Source: an uncultured Clostridia bacterium
GTDB lineage: Bacteria > Bacillota > Clostridia > Christensenellales > Pumilibacteraceae
Assembly (NCBI GenBank): GCA_947086925.1
Contig: CAMUAL010000019.1
Location: 1-34,822 of the forward strand
Length of the DNA: 34,822 nucleotides
Direction of reading: 5' to 3'
The notes beneath the pieces are model-generated. The model saw only the letters and a list, made by a program, of their open reading frames with translations, was not told where the DNA came from and searched no databases. Each line of letters opens with the position of its first letter. Positions within the stretch are counted from its first letter, which is position 1. Below, piece by piece: positions 1 to 8,415 of this stretch. Position numbers and translations under genes: made by a program.

Positions 1-71
1 GTGTATTCCGATTAAAATTTAGTTTTTTGTAAATTCCCTATGGAACACACCCAAACCGGTTGCGTTTTTTT

Positions 72-148
<77 letters not shown>

Positions 149-180
149 ATAAATATTGCCGTTTTTCAAACAGCTTATTT

Positions 181-209
181 ATTATATAACAGCCTACGCA
201 AAAAGTCAA
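181..209 (-). promoter_or_regulatory. sigma-A promoter of the tRNA-Arg gene
   Basis: On the minus strand the -35 box TTGACT (204-209) and the -10 box TATAAT (181-186) are separated by exactly 17 bp. The predicted transcript starts near 174, about 26 nt before the mature tRNA 5' end, leaving a short leader for RNase P to remove. Confidence 0.85.
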
Positions 210-391
210 ACGCTTTAAGGGATTTTTTGAATTTTAACTATAAAAATAATTTTATGCGTTTAACCGATTCATAATAAATAAGTTTTATGTTTCGGCTTTT
301 ATCGTTTTACAACACAAACATGTAGTCGGTGGAAATATTGTATTTGCATGCGAATTACAATTTATAACACCTTGTATTTTAAAGCAATCGT
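210..391. other. AT-rich intergenic stretch without a gene
   Basis: Between the tRNA promoter and the MATE promoter I see no open reading frame with a ribosome binding site and no RNA gene. The only structure is an imperfect inverted repeat at 338-360 with arms TTGTA and TACAA around GCATGC. It ends about 30 bp before the -35 box of the next promoter, so it could be a regulator site, but nothing supports that beyond symmetry. Confidence 0.4.
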
Positions 392-420
392 TTGACTTTT
401 TAGGATAACTTTGTTATAAT
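392..420 (+). promoter_or_regulatory. sigma-A promoter of the MATE gene and its leader
   Basis: The -35 box TTGACT (392-397) and the -10 box TATAAT (415-420) are 17 bp apart, and a TG at 412-413 gives an extended -10. The expected start is near 427, which leaves a leader of about 158 nt before the MATE start codon. This is by far the longest leader seen in the window. Confidence 0.88.
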
Positions 421-440
421 AATTTCACAAAATAGATATT

Positions 441-512
441 CGGCAACGACACATGTTGCGCCTGCGGGCGCGTAAATCTGATTACGGTACAAGCCAAAAC
501 GTGTGTGTCGGA
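441..512 (+). promoter_or_regulatory. candidate riboswitch aptamer, guanidine-IV (mepA motif) type
   Basis: The leader RNA can form a closing helix CGACACA (447-453) with TGTGTCG (504-510). Inside it lie a strong hairpin GCGCC-TGCG-GGCGC (458-471) and a second small hairpin GTAA (472-475)/TTAC (482-485) followed by ACGGTACAAGCC. An intrinsic terminator stands between this fold and the gene, which is the layout of a transcription-attenuating riboswitch. The mepA motif, shown to be the guanidine-IV riboswitch, is known to sit before MATE pumps in Clostridia and to have two small hairpins followed by a terminator. Class assignment is from gene context, layout and recollection of the motif; I could not run a covariance-model alignment. 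Confidence 0.6.
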
Positions 513-530
513 GCGGTTATTTGCGGATTT

Positions 531-562
531 CGGCATGCGCGCAGACGTGTGCCGTTTTTTTT
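531..562 (+). terminator. intrinsic terminator inside the MATE leader (attenuator)
   Basis: CGGCA (531-535) pairs with TGCCG (550-554), with further GCG/CGT pairing inside, and eight T residues follow directly (555-562). It lies after the promoter and 22 bases before the start codon, so it would stop transcription before the gene unless prevented. The upstream CGGCA at 441-445 together with CACATG (450-455) can compete for its 3' arm, which gives a possible antiterminator. Confidence 0.75.
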
Positions 563-584
563 GTGCGCCGAAAGCGGAGGAGTT

Positions 585-2153
585 ATGGAAAACGAACAAA
601 ACAAATTTTTGGGCGAGGCTAAAATAGGCAAGCTTATGCTCGAATTTTCTATTTCCTGTGTACTGTCGTTGCTTATAAGCGCGCTTTATAACAGAGTGGA
701 TCAGATATTCGTAGGCAACAGCGAGCTCAGCGTATTGGGTAATGCGGCCACTGGCGTCGTGTTTCCTATATTCATTATAGCGCAGGCGTTTGCGTGGTGT
801 TTAGGCGACGGCTGTGCGGCGTATTTGAATCTGTGTCAAGGCAGGCGCGATACAAGCAAAGCTCATAGAGCGATAGGCACGGGCATTGTTATTACGATAG
901 CGGCAAGCGCGGTGCTTATGGCGGTATTCTTTCCGTTAAAGCGCGGACTCTTAACGCTGTTCGGAGCGTCGGAAAACAGCATAGGGTATGCGATTCGGTA
1001 CTTTAATATCATTCTTTCGTTCTTTCCCGTATATATGCTTATGAACATGCTTAACGCGGTTATTCGTGCCGACGGCAGTCCGGCGTGGAGCATGGCGTCT
1101 ATGGTTTCGGGCGCGGTAATAAACATAATTCTCGACCCCGTGTTTATATTCGGATTCAAGTGGGGAATGATAGGCGCGGCATGGGCAACGGTTATCGGAC
1201 AGGTGGTGTCGTTTGTGATTTCCGTTATATATATGTTCCGCACAAAAACCTTTAAGCTCAAACTTAAAAGTCTGATTCCCGATTTCAAAACTTTTTCAAA
1301 GGCTTTGCAACTCGGCGTGTCGTCGTTTATCACTCAGATGACTATTGTTATAATTTCGCTCGTATGCAATATTATGCTTGCCAAGTACGGCGCAAAATCC
1401 GATTACGGCGCGGATATTCCGATAGCGATAATCGCAATAGAGAGCAAGGTTTTTACCGTTGTAATAAATATAGTCGTGGGAATAGTTTTGGGCTGTCAGC
1501 CGATTATCGGTTACAATTTGGGCGCGCAAAAATTCGACCGAGTCAAAAAGGTATACAAAAACATTCTGCTCAGTACGATTATTATAGGCGTAGTGTTTAC
1601 CGCGCTTTTCGAGATTGCACCGCAAGCCGTTGTGGGAATTTTCGGACGCCCCGACCCCAACCAAGTTGACGCAAATTTGTATTGGAAATTCGGCAATCTG
1701 ACGTTCCGCATATTTTTAATGTTGGTTACTTTTACATGCACGATTAAGATGTCGTCTATCTTCTTCCAAGCCGTAGGCAAGCCCATACGCGCCGTAATTG
1801 CGTCTATGATTCGTGACATTATATGTTTTATACCGCTTATAACCACTCTGCCCATAGCTTTCGGAATAGAGGGAATCTTGTGGGCGGCACCCGTTGCCGA
1901 CGTTATAGCAATGGCGGTAACCGTCGGGCTTACAATCGACTTTTTCGTTAAGCTCGATAAGAGCGGCAAGCCTCTTGCGCAAAGCGACGCAACCGCCGTT
2001 TTAGCGGATATTGCCGAGGGGAGCACCGATGACGTTTTCGGAACGCCGAACGTATCCTACGCAGAAGAATCACAGCCCGAGCAAACTCACGAACCCGAGC
2101 AAAACGATACCGCCGAGCCGGAATCGGAAGCCGAAACGCGCACAGCCGATTAA
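585..2153 (+). CDS. MATE family multidrug/cation efflux transporter (MepA-like)
   Basis: This is a 522-residue polytopic membrane protein of the MATE family, which exports organic cations and drugs in exchange for Na+ or H+. The sequence shows about twelve hydrophobic segments in two related halves, with family-like stretches such as NRVDQIFVGN near the N-terminus and VISRMI/RADGSPAWSM-type loop signatures in the first half. The open frame reaches back to 453, but the start at 585 is chosen because GGAGGAG sits five bases before it and the upstream part is the leader RNA. The last 65 or so residues form an acidic, Glu/Pro-rich cytoplasmic tail that is not part of the usual MATE fold. The gene stands alone; the leader suggests ligand-controlled attenuation, possibly by guanidinium. 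The substrate is inferred, not shown. Confidence 0.93.
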   Translation: MENEQNKFLGEAKIGKLMLEFSISCVLSLLISALYNRVDQIFVGNSELSVLGNAATGVVFPIFIIAQAFAWCLGDGCAAYLNLCQGRRDTSKAHRAIGTGIVITIAASAVLMAVFFPLKRGLLTLFGASENSIGYAIRYFNIILSFFPVYMLMNMLNAVIRADGSPAWSMASMVSGAVINIILDPVFIFGFKWGMIGAAWATVIGQVVSFVISVIYMFRTKTFKLKLKSLIPDFKTFSKALQLGVSSFITQMTIVIISLVCNIMLAKYGAKSDYGADIPIAIIAIESKVFTVVINIVVGIVLGCQPIIGYNLGAQKFDRVKKVYKNILLSTIIIGVVFTALFEIAPQAVVGIFGRPDPNQVDANLYWKFGNLTFRIFLMLVTFTCTIKMSSIFFQAVGKPIRAVIASMIRDIICFIPLITTLPIAFGIEGILWAAPVADVIAMAVTVGLTIDFFVKLDKSGKPLAQSDATAVLADIAEGSTDDVFGTPNVSYAEESQPEQTHEPEQNDTAEPESEAETRTAD

Positions 2154-2218
2154 GCGAATAGGCAACATTCCGTTTTATATAAACAAAGAAACATAATCGG
2201 CGAACAGGCGAAATCCTC

Positions 2219-2248
2219 TTGACAAATACGAACGGCATGTAGTAAACT
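2219..2248 (+). promoter_or_regulatory. sigma-A promoter of trpB2
   Basis: A consensus -35 box TTGACA (2219-2224) is followed after 18 bp by TAAACT (2243-2248). The resulting leader is only about 23 nt, so no T-box or other trp leader control can fit between it and the gene. Confidence 0.65.
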
Positions 2249-2277
2249 AACTGAAAATCAAAACGGAGGTAAAAGCC

Positions 2278-3672
2278 ATGGCAACCGATAAGAAGATTCC
2301 TTACAAGATTTATTTGAACGAAGACGAGATTCCGCGCTATTGGTATAATGTGAAAGCGCATATGCGAAATTCGCATGCTCCGTTTATAAATCCGGCAACG
2401 CAAGAGCCTTGCACAAAAGAGGATTTGCGGCATGTTTTTTGCGACGACTGCATTTCGCAGGAACTTAACGATACCGATGAACTCATAGAAATTCCCGAAG
2501 GTATACGTGCGTTTTACAAGATGTTCCGACCTTCGCCTTTGGTGCGCGCTTACTTTTTGGAGCAGATGCTCGGCACTCCCGCCGAAATTTACTACAAGTT
2601 TGAGGGCAACAATACGTCGGGTTCGCATAAGCTCAATTCGGCGGCGGCACAGGCGTATTACGCAAAAAAACAGGGTTTAACGAATATTACTACCGAAACC
2701 GGAGCGGGACAGTGGGGAACTGCTCTGAGTATGGCGGCTGCGTTTTTCGGACTCGACTTAGACGTGTTTATGGTAAAGGTTTCGAGCGAACAGAAGCCGC
2801 ACCGCCGCGAGGTTATGCGCACATACGGAGCAAACGTAATCGCATCGCCGAGCAACACCACAAATGCGGGACGTAAGCTTTTAGAGGAATTTCCCGAAAC
2901 GGGCGGTTCGCTCGGGTGCGCCATTTCCGAGGCTGTCGAAAAAGCGGTGAATACAAAAAACTGTCGCTATGTGCTCGGTTCGGTTCTCGACCACGTATTA
3001 TTGCATCAGTCGGTAATAGGGCAGGAATGTAAAACCGCACTCGACAAATACGGCATTACGCCCGATATAATTATAGGTTGTTGCGGAGGCGGCAGTAACT
3101 TCGGCGGGCTTGTTGCGCCTTACATGGGCGATAAATTACAGGGAAAAAACAATATCGAGTTTATAGGAGTAGAGCCTGCAAGCTGTCCCACTCTTACCCG
3201 CGGGAAGTATGCTTATGACTTCTGCGACTCGGCAAAAACCACTCCGCTTGCCAAAATGTATACGCTCGGTTGCGGGTTCATGCCTTCGCCCAACCATGCG
3301 GGCGGACTTCGCTATCACGGTATGAGTCCCATTGTTTCAAAGCTGTATCATGACGGGTATATGCGCGCGGTGGCGGTAGATCAGAGCCTTGTGTTCGAGT
3401 CTGCGGTTAAATTCGCCAAGTGTGAAGGTATTTTGCCCGCGCCCGAAAGCAGTCACGCAATTCGCGTAGCAATCGATGAGGCGTTAAAGTGCAAAAAAGA
3501 GGGCAAAAAGAAAACTATTTTATTCGGCTTAACGGGCACGGGGTATTTCGACCTTACCGCCTACAAGCAGTACAACGACGGCACGATGACTGACTGCATT
3601 CCCACCGATTCCGACCTTAAAAAGGGTTTTGAAACTATCCCGAAATGCAAGGTAAACGAAGGACTCATTTAG
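2278..3672 (+). CDS. trpB: tryptophan synthase beta chain, TrpB2 type
   Basis: A PLP enzyme of 464 residues that in the tryptophan pathway joins indole and L-serine. The PLP lysine lies in SGSHKLNSA (Lys118), the catalytic glutamate motif reads ETGAGQWG (Glu140), and the phosphate-binding loop is CGGGSNFGG (269-277). The tryptophan in ETGAGQWG, the long N-terminal part (about 80 residues before the core) and the overall length mark it as TrpB2 (the TrpB-like branch), not the TrpB1 that pairs with TrpA. GGAGGT lies eight bases before the ATG. No trpA or other trp gene is near, so it may act as a stand-alone indole-salvage enzyme; that role is inferred from the family. Confidence 0.94.
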   Translation: MATDKKIPYKIYLNEDEIPRYWYNVKAHMRNSHAPFINPATQEPCTKEDLRHVFCDDCISQELNDTDELIEIPEGIRAFYKMFRPSPLVRAYFLEQMLGTPAEIYYKFEGNNTSGSHKLNSAAAQAYYAKKQGLTNITTETGAGQWGTALSMAAAFFGLDLDVFMVKVSSEQKPHRREVMRTYGANVIASPSNTTNAGRKLLEEFPETGGSLGCAISEAVEKAVNTKNCRYVLGSVLDHVLLHQSVIGQECKTALDKYGITPDIIIGCCGGGSNFGGLVAPYMGDKLQGKNNIEFIGVEPASCPTLTRGKYAYDFCDSAKTTPLAKMYTLGCGFMPSPNHAGGLRYHGMSPIVSKLYHDGYMRAVAVDQSLVFESAVKFAKCEGILPAPESSHAIRVAIDEALKCKKEGKKKTILFGLTGTGYFDLTAYKQYNDGTMTDCIPTDSDLKKGFETIPKCKVNEGLI

Positions 3673-3780
3673 CGGATTTCCGTGTTTAGGCGTAATAAAC
3701 AAAATAAATCTGCAATCTTGTAATCGGCTTCGGATATTGTAAACTCTGATTACGCAATCAGATAATTTACGGCTGTGATA

Positions 3781-3820
3781 AAACGAAAAGAGCTTCCACT
3801 AAGGGAAGCTCTTTTCGTTT
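3781..3820. terminator. bidirectional terminator between trpB2 and PFOR
   Basis: A perfect 17-bp stem (3781-3797 with 3804-3820) closes a six-base loop. The arms end in an A-rich and a T-rich run, so the hairpin can end transcription of both convergent genes. A second small hairpin, TCTGATT/AATCAGA at 3745-3762, precedes it. Confidence 0.88.
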
Positions 3821-3873
3821 TGTTGTTCGGTGTGTTTTATTCGAACGATTTTTCGTCTTGTTGTTTGCGTACG

Positions 3874-6800
3874 TTATTTGCCGGCTTTTTGCTTGTAGGT
3901 TTCAAGACGTTGTTTTGCGTCGGCTTCGGATTTTACAAACAATTCCTTTGCGATTTCGGGATGAGTTTTGATAAGACTCTTATAGCGGGTTTCGCCTGTT
4001 ATGAAGTCTTGATAGCTGCCTGTGGGGTCTTTACTGTCGAGCGTGAACGGATTTTTGCCTTGGTCGGCAAGCTCGGGGTTGTAACGGTACAACTGCCAAT
4101 AACCCGCTTCAACCGCTTTTTTCTGTTCCGCCTGACCGTTGGACATATCGATGCCGTGGTTGATACATGTTGCGTAAGCGATTATAAGGCTGGGTCCGTG
4201 GTAAGCTTCTGCTTCGGCGATTGCTTTGATAACCTGATTTTGATTTGCGCCCATAGCTACTTGCGCTACGTAAACGTAGCCGTAGCTCATAGCCATCATG
4301 CCCAAATCTTTTTTCTTGGTGCGCTTTCCGCTTGCCGCGAATTTGGCAACCGAGCCGGTGGGGGTAGACTTACTCGACTGTCCGCCCGTGTTGGAGTAAA
4401 CTTCGGTATCGACTACCAATACGTTTACGTCTTCGCCCGAGGCAAGCACGTGGTCAAGACCGCCGTAGCCGATGTCGTATGCCCAACCGTCGCCGCCGAA
4501 AATCCAAACGGACTTTTTAACGAGAACGTCCTCGGAATCTTTAATCGCGGTAAGAGTCGCTTTAAGTTCGCCCTTAGCCGATTTGATTGCGGCGGGCAGA
4601 GCCGCTTTAACGGCAGCCGCGGATTTTTTGCTACCCTCGGCGTCGCCGTTGTTTTTAAGCCATTCGTTGAGAGCTTCTTTGATTGCGCCGTCTGCGCCGA
4701 GTTCCAAAGCTTTGTTTACGTCCGAGATAAGTTTTTCTTTGCGAGCTTTGTAAGCGAGGTTCATGCCGTAACCGAATTCGGCATTATCCTCGAACAAGCT
4801 GTTTGCCCAAGCCGGTCCGTGACCTTCTGCGTTTACCGTGTAAGGGCAGGTGGGAGCGCTGCCGCCGTAAATCGACGAGCAACCCGTTGCGTTGGCAACA
4901 ACCATGCGGTCGCCGAACAGCTGAGTTATAAGCTTAACGTAAGGTGTTTCGCCGCAGCCTGCGCATGCACCCGAAAATTCGAATAACGGCTGACGGAACT
5001 GACTTCCTTTGACAGAATCGGTTTTAACTTTTGCCGATACATCGCGTACGGGAAGCTTAACCGCGTATTCCCAATTTGCTTCTTCGGTTTTCATGCTGTC
5101 TTCGAAAGGAACCATTTTAAGTGCCTTTTCTTTGGCGGGGCATACGTTTGCGCAACTCGAACAACCCGTGCAGTCGAGCGGCGAAACCTGAATACGGAAT
5201 CTGAGTCCGTCGAAAGTCGCTTCGGGTTTAGCGGGCGCAGTAACAAATTCTTTACCGCCCTTGCTTGCCTGCTTGTCGTCGCAGAGCACGGGGCGTATAC
5301 ATGCGTGCGGGCATACGAGCGAGCACTGATTACACTGTATGCAGTTTTCTGCTATCCATGCGGGCACTTTTTCGGCGATACCGCGTTTTTCGTACTTAGT
5401 GGTGCCTGTGGGAACGGTGCCGTCCGGCTCAAACGCCGAAACGGGGAGTTTGTCGCCCTCTTGCGCGATTATGGGTTTAACGAATTCGTTAAAGTACTTG
5501 TTGTCGGTAGAGGTTGCGGCAACTGCGCCGTTGGTTGCGGTAGCCCACGATGCGGGATATTTAACTTCCACAAGTCCGGTGATTGCGTTGTCTACGCAAG
5601 CGTAGTTCATGTTTACAACGTCGTCGCCCTTTTTGCCGTAAGCCTTTTTAATCATTTGCTTCATGTAGTCGGCGGCTTGCTCGTAGGGTATAATGTCGGC
5701 AAGCTTGAAGAATGCCGCTTGAAGCACGGTGTTTACGCCTTTTCTTGCGCCGATTTCGTTTACTACTTTGAGCGCGTCGAGGGTGTAGAACTTAATGTGC
5801 TTTTTGGCGATATGATTTTTCATTGCGGCGGGAAGCTCTGAATCGAGCTGTTCAACCGTCCAGTTGGTGTTAAGTAAGAACACACCGCCGTCTTTAATGT
5901 CGGAAACCATGTCGTAACGGGTTACGTATGACTGATTCGAGCAAGCAACGAAGTCGGCTTGGTCGATAAGGTAAGTGCTCTTAATGGGGGACTTGCCGAA
6001 ACGAAGGTGCGAAATGGTTATGCCGCCGCTCTTTTTCGAGTCGTAGCTGAAATAACCTTGTGCGTACATGTCGGTGTGGTCGCCTATAATCTTAATGCTG
6101 TTCTTGTTTGCGCCTACCGTGCCGTCGCTGCCTAGTCCGTAGAATTTACAACGCTTTGTGCCTGCGGGCGAGGCGTTTATAAACTCGTTTACTTTAAGCG
6201 AGGTTCCCGTAACGTCGTCTTCGATACCAACGGTGAAGTGATTTTTGGGTTGAGCGGAGGCAAGATTCTCGTAAACCGCGTTTACCATGCTCGGGTTAAA
6301 TTCTTTACTGCCGAGTCCGTATCTGCCGCCTACAACGGTTATATTGCCCTTGCCGTTTTCGTAAAGTGCCGAGCAAACGTCGAGATAAAGAGGTTCGCCG
6401 AGCGCGCCGGGTTCTTTGGTGCGGTCGAGTACGGCAATCTTTTTAACCGACGAGGGGATAGCCGCAACAAAGTCTTTAACCGAGAAAGGACGGTAAAGAC
6501 GGATTTTGAGCAAGCCTACCTTTTTGCCCTTTGCGATAAGATAGTCAACGGTTTCTTCCGCCGCTTCGCAACCGCTACCCATCATTATAATAAGGTCGGT
6601 TGCGTCGGGCGCTCCGTAATACTGATAAAGCTCGTATTTGCGTCCCGTAAGTTCGTAAACCTTTTGCATCATGGTCTTTACGATTTCGGGAGTTGCCTCG
6701 TAATATTTATTCGCCGCTTCGCGGTTTTGGAAATATATGTCGGGATTCTGAGCCGTACCCTTTTGAACGGGGTGTTCGGGATTGAGCGCGCGCGACTTGA

Positions 6801-7413
6801 AGTCTTTTATGTCTTCGTCTATTTTAAGGCTGTCGCAAAGTTTCTTGATTTCGTCGTATTCGATTCCGTTTATTTTGCTTATCTCGTGGCTTGTACGGAA
6901 TCCGTCGAAGAAATGCAGGAACGGAACTTTTGCTTTGAGAGTGGAAAGGTGAGCTACAAGTGCCAAATCCATGGCTTCCTGAACCGAGTTGCTTGCAAGC
7001 ATTGCAAAACCCGTCTGACGGCAAGCCATTACGTCGGCATGGTCGCCGAATATGGAAAGCGCGTGAGCCGCGAGCGCACGTGCCGAAACGTGGAACACGC
7101 AGGGCAACATTTCGCCGGCAATCTTATACATGTTGGGAATCATAAGCAACAAGCCCTGACTTGCCGTGTACGTTGTGGTGAGCGCGCCCGCAGTCAAACT
7201 GCCGTGAACCGCGCCTGCCGCGCCCGCTTCGCTTTGCATTTCCGCAAGTCTGAGCGGCTGTCCGAACATGTTTACTCTGCCCGTTGCAGCCCATTCGTCG
7301 GCGTATTCCGCCATAGGGGACGAGGGGGTTATGGGGTAGATGGCGGCAACTTCGCTGAACGCATATGCTACATGCGATGCGGCGGTGTTTCCGTCAATGG
7401 TCATTTTTTTCAT
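3874..7413 (-). CDS. nifJ: pyruvate:ferredoxin (flavodoxin) oxidoreductase, single chain
   Basis: This 1179-residue cytoplasmic enzyme decarboxylates pyruvate to acetyl-CoA and CO2 and passes electrons to ferredoxin. Domains follow the homodimeric PFOR order: the pyruvate-binding N-terminal domain with YPITPSSPMAE near residue 30, the transketolase-like middle domains, a 2x[4Fe-4S] ferredoxin insert (CIQCNQCSLVCP, Cys691-701, and CTGCSSCANVCP, Cys748-758), then the thiamine diphosphate domain. Further cluster ligands are visible at Cys817, Cys820, Cys845 and Cys1083, and the TPP motif starts at GGDGWAYDIGYGG. The frame extends to a TTG at 7425, but the ATG at 7413 is preferred: GGAGG lies five bases before it and the TTG would sit inside that site. 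The gene has its own strong promoter. Confidence 0.97.
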   Translation of the reverse strand: MKKMTIDGNTAASHVAYAFSEVAAIYPITPSSPMAEYADEWAATGRVNMFGQPLRLAEMQSEAGAAGAVHGSLTAGALTTTYTASQGLLLMIPNMYKIAGEMLPCVFHVSARALAAHALSIFGDHADVMACRQTGFAMLASNSVQEAMDLALVAHLSTLKAKVPFLHFFDGFRTSHEISKINGIEYDEIKKLCDSLKIDEDIKDFKSRALNPEHPVQKGTAQNPDIYFQNREAANKYYEATPEIVKTMMQKVYELTGRKYELYQYYGAPDATDLIIMMGSGCEAAEETVDYLIAKGKKVGLLKIRLYRPFSVKDFVAAIPSSVKKIAVLDRTKEPGALGEPLYLDVCSALYENGKGNITVVGGRYGLGSKEFNPSMVNAVYENLASAQPKNHFTVGIEDDVTGTSLKVNEFINASPAGTKRCKFYGLGSDGTVGANKNSIKIIGDHTDMYAQGYFSYDSKKSGGITISHLRFGKSPIKSTYLIDQADFVACSNQSYVTRYDMVSDIKDGGVFLLNTNWTVEQLDSELPAAMKNHIAKKHIKFYTLDALKVVNEIGARKGVNTVLQAAFFKLADIIPYEQAADYMKQMIKKAYGKKGDDVVNMNYACVDNAITGLVEVKYPASWATATNGAVAATSTDNKYFNEFVKPIIAQEGDKLPVSAFEPDGTVPTGTTKYEKRGIAEKVPAWIAENCIQCNQCSLVCPHACIRPVLCDDKQASKGGKEFVTAPAKPEATFDGLRFRIQVSPLDCTGCSSCANVCPAKEKALKMVPFEDSMKTEEANWEYAVKLPVRDVSAKVKTDSVKGSQFRQPLFEFSGACAGCGETPYVKLITQLFGDRMVVANATGCSSIYGGSAPTCPYTVNAEGHGPAWANSLFEDNAEFGYGMNLAYKARKEKLISDVNKALELGADGAIKEALNEWLKNNGDAEGSKKSAAAVKAALPAAIKSAKGELKATLTAIKDSEDVLVKKSVWIFGGDGWAYDIGYGGLDHVLASGEDVNVLVVDTEVYSNTGGQSSKSTPTGSVAKFAASGKRTKKKDLGMMAMSYGYVYVAQVAMGANQNQVIKAIAEAEAYHGPSLIIAYATCINHGIDMSNGQAEQKKAVEAGYWQLYRYNPELADQGKNPFTLDSKDPTGSYQDFITGETRYKSLIKTHPEIAKELFVKSEADAKQRLETYKQKAGK

Positions 7414-7456
7414 ACATACCTCCAAAATGATATATGAATTTTAGTCAAACATATAT

Positions 7457-7485
7457 ATTATAAAACTTGGCGATTAAATAGTCAA
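7457..7485 (-). promoter_or_regulatory. sigma-A promoter of PFOR
   Basis: On the minus strand TTGACT (7480-7485) and TATAAT (7457-7462) are 17 bp apart, near the full consensus, as expected for a highly expressed central-metabolism gene. The leader is about 37 nt. Confidence 0.88.
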
Positions 7486-7653
7486 GATAATTTCGCCCTT
7501 TTGAAAGCAAATCGATTTTTTCGCGGCGTTTGCATTGATGAAGTTTTTTTAAATCGAAAAATTTTTTTTCGTTACAGGTATAAAGCGATTAAATCGTGTA
7601 AATAATTCAAGCACGATAAAACAAAACACCATTTTTTCGGAGGTAAAAAAACA

Positions 7654-8262
7654 ATGAGAACGTATAAGAGAACTCACGCGACGGCGGAGAAAAAACGTAC
7701 CCGTGTGAGCAGAAAAGGCAAAAGCATTATTGCCGTGTGTGCATCGGTTGCGGTGGTTGCCGTCGCGCTTACGCTGTCGCTTACATTCGGACTGCGCAAG
7801 AATGTGCCGACAGATAACAAAGTGCCCGTAGACGTAAAGCCCGTGATAACTTTCACCGCTCCGCTTAACGAGTGCACCGTTACAAAGCAGGCTTCGCTCG
7901 ACAAGCTTGTGTACAACGACACGTTAAAACAGTGGCGCACGCATAACGGCGTAGACTTCGAGGCGGCGGCAGGCTCGGATGTTTTGAGCATAGCCGACGG
8001 TACCGTTAAAAGCGTTGAAAACACCATTTTGGAAGGTACGGTAGTAACCGTGGAGCACGCCGACGGCTACGTGTCCATTTACAAAGGACTCGATACCGCA
8101 TCGGTGGCAAACGGCGAAAAAATCGAATCGGGCGCCAAAATCGGAACGGTTGGCACAATGATGTGCGAAAAGAACATGGGCGCGCACTTGCATCTTGAAA
8201 TGAAGAAAGACGGTAAGTATGTAGCCGTAACCGACTATATCGACGTAGAAAACAATAAGTAA
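7654..8262 (+). CDS. membrane-anchored M23 family metallopeptidase, SpoIIQ-like
   Basis: A 202-residue protein with a basic N-terminus, one membrane segment (about residues 24-46) and an extracytoplasmic LytM/M23 domain. The zinc-site residues of this family are present: His97 and Asp101 in HNGVD and the HLH pair at 178-180, with another histidine at 135. The match around FTAPLNE, DVLSIADGTVKSVEN and MGAHLHLE is closest to SpoIIQ, the forespore membrane partner of SpoIIIAH in engulfment; clostridial SpoIIQ keeps the zinc site that the Bacillus protein has partly lost. A vegetative cell-wall endopeptidase is the alternative. GGAGG precedes the ATG. I found no confident promoter in the 212-bp divergent gap with PFOR. 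Confidence 0.85.
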   Translation: MRTYKRTHATAEKKRTRVSRKGKSIIAVCASVAVVAVALTLSLTFGLRKNVPTDNKVPVDVKPVITFTAPLNECTVTKQASLDKLVYNDTLKQWRTHNGVDFEAAAGSDVLSIADGTVKSVENTILEGTVVTVEHADGYVSIYKGLDTASVANGEKIESGAKIGTVGTMMCEKNMGAHLHLEMKKDGKYVAVTDYIDVENNK

Positions 8263-8298
8263 ACGCCTGTTCGGTTAATTGCAAGCAGTTAAAACCGC

Positions 8299-8340
8299 AA
8301 AGGGGACGACACCCGAATTGCAAGTGTCAGTCCCTTTTTT
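8299..8340 (+). terminator. intrinsic terminator of the M23 gene
   Basis: AAAGGGGACGACAC pairs with GTGTCAGTCCCTTT apart from single offset bases, across an 11-base loop, and a run of six T residues ends at 8340. Confidence 0.85.
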
Positions 8341-8374
8341 ATTGCCGCAAACAGACGGAATAATGCCGCTATGG

Positions 8375-8403
8375 TGCAATTTGTGTCAAAATAAATGCAA
8401 TTT
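8375..8403 (+). promoter_or_regulatory. direct repeat upstream of the rhamnosidase promoter, possible activator site
   Basis: TGCAATTT occurs at 8375-8382 and again at 8396-8403, exactly 21 bp apart (two helical turns), ending 12 bp before the -35 box. Bases after each copy are partly alike (a shared G and CAAA-like run). Two half-sites spaced 21 bp just upstream of -35 is the known arrangement for AraC/XylS-type sugar activators. No regulator gene is in the window. Confidence 0.4.
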
Positions 8404-8415
8404 ACGCAAATAGAG

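Noticed and set aside
1..71. Terminator or mobile-element end next to the tRNA gene (gtgtattcc/ggaacacac partial inverted repeat at 1-50)
   Set aside because: The repeat is imperfect, there is no T run in the tRNA transcript direction, no integrase gene and no duplicated tRNA 3' end.
453..584. N-terminal extension of the MATE protein
   Set aside because: This stretch contains the leader hairpins and the intrinsic terminator; a GGAGGAG site fixes the start at 585.
3775..4986. Long plus-strand open frame of about 400 codons opposite PFOR, and another at 6238-7437
   Set aside because: They are antisense to a gene with complete family motifs, lack ribosome binding sites and have translations rich in Phe, Cys and Val as expected from the complement of a codon-biased gene.
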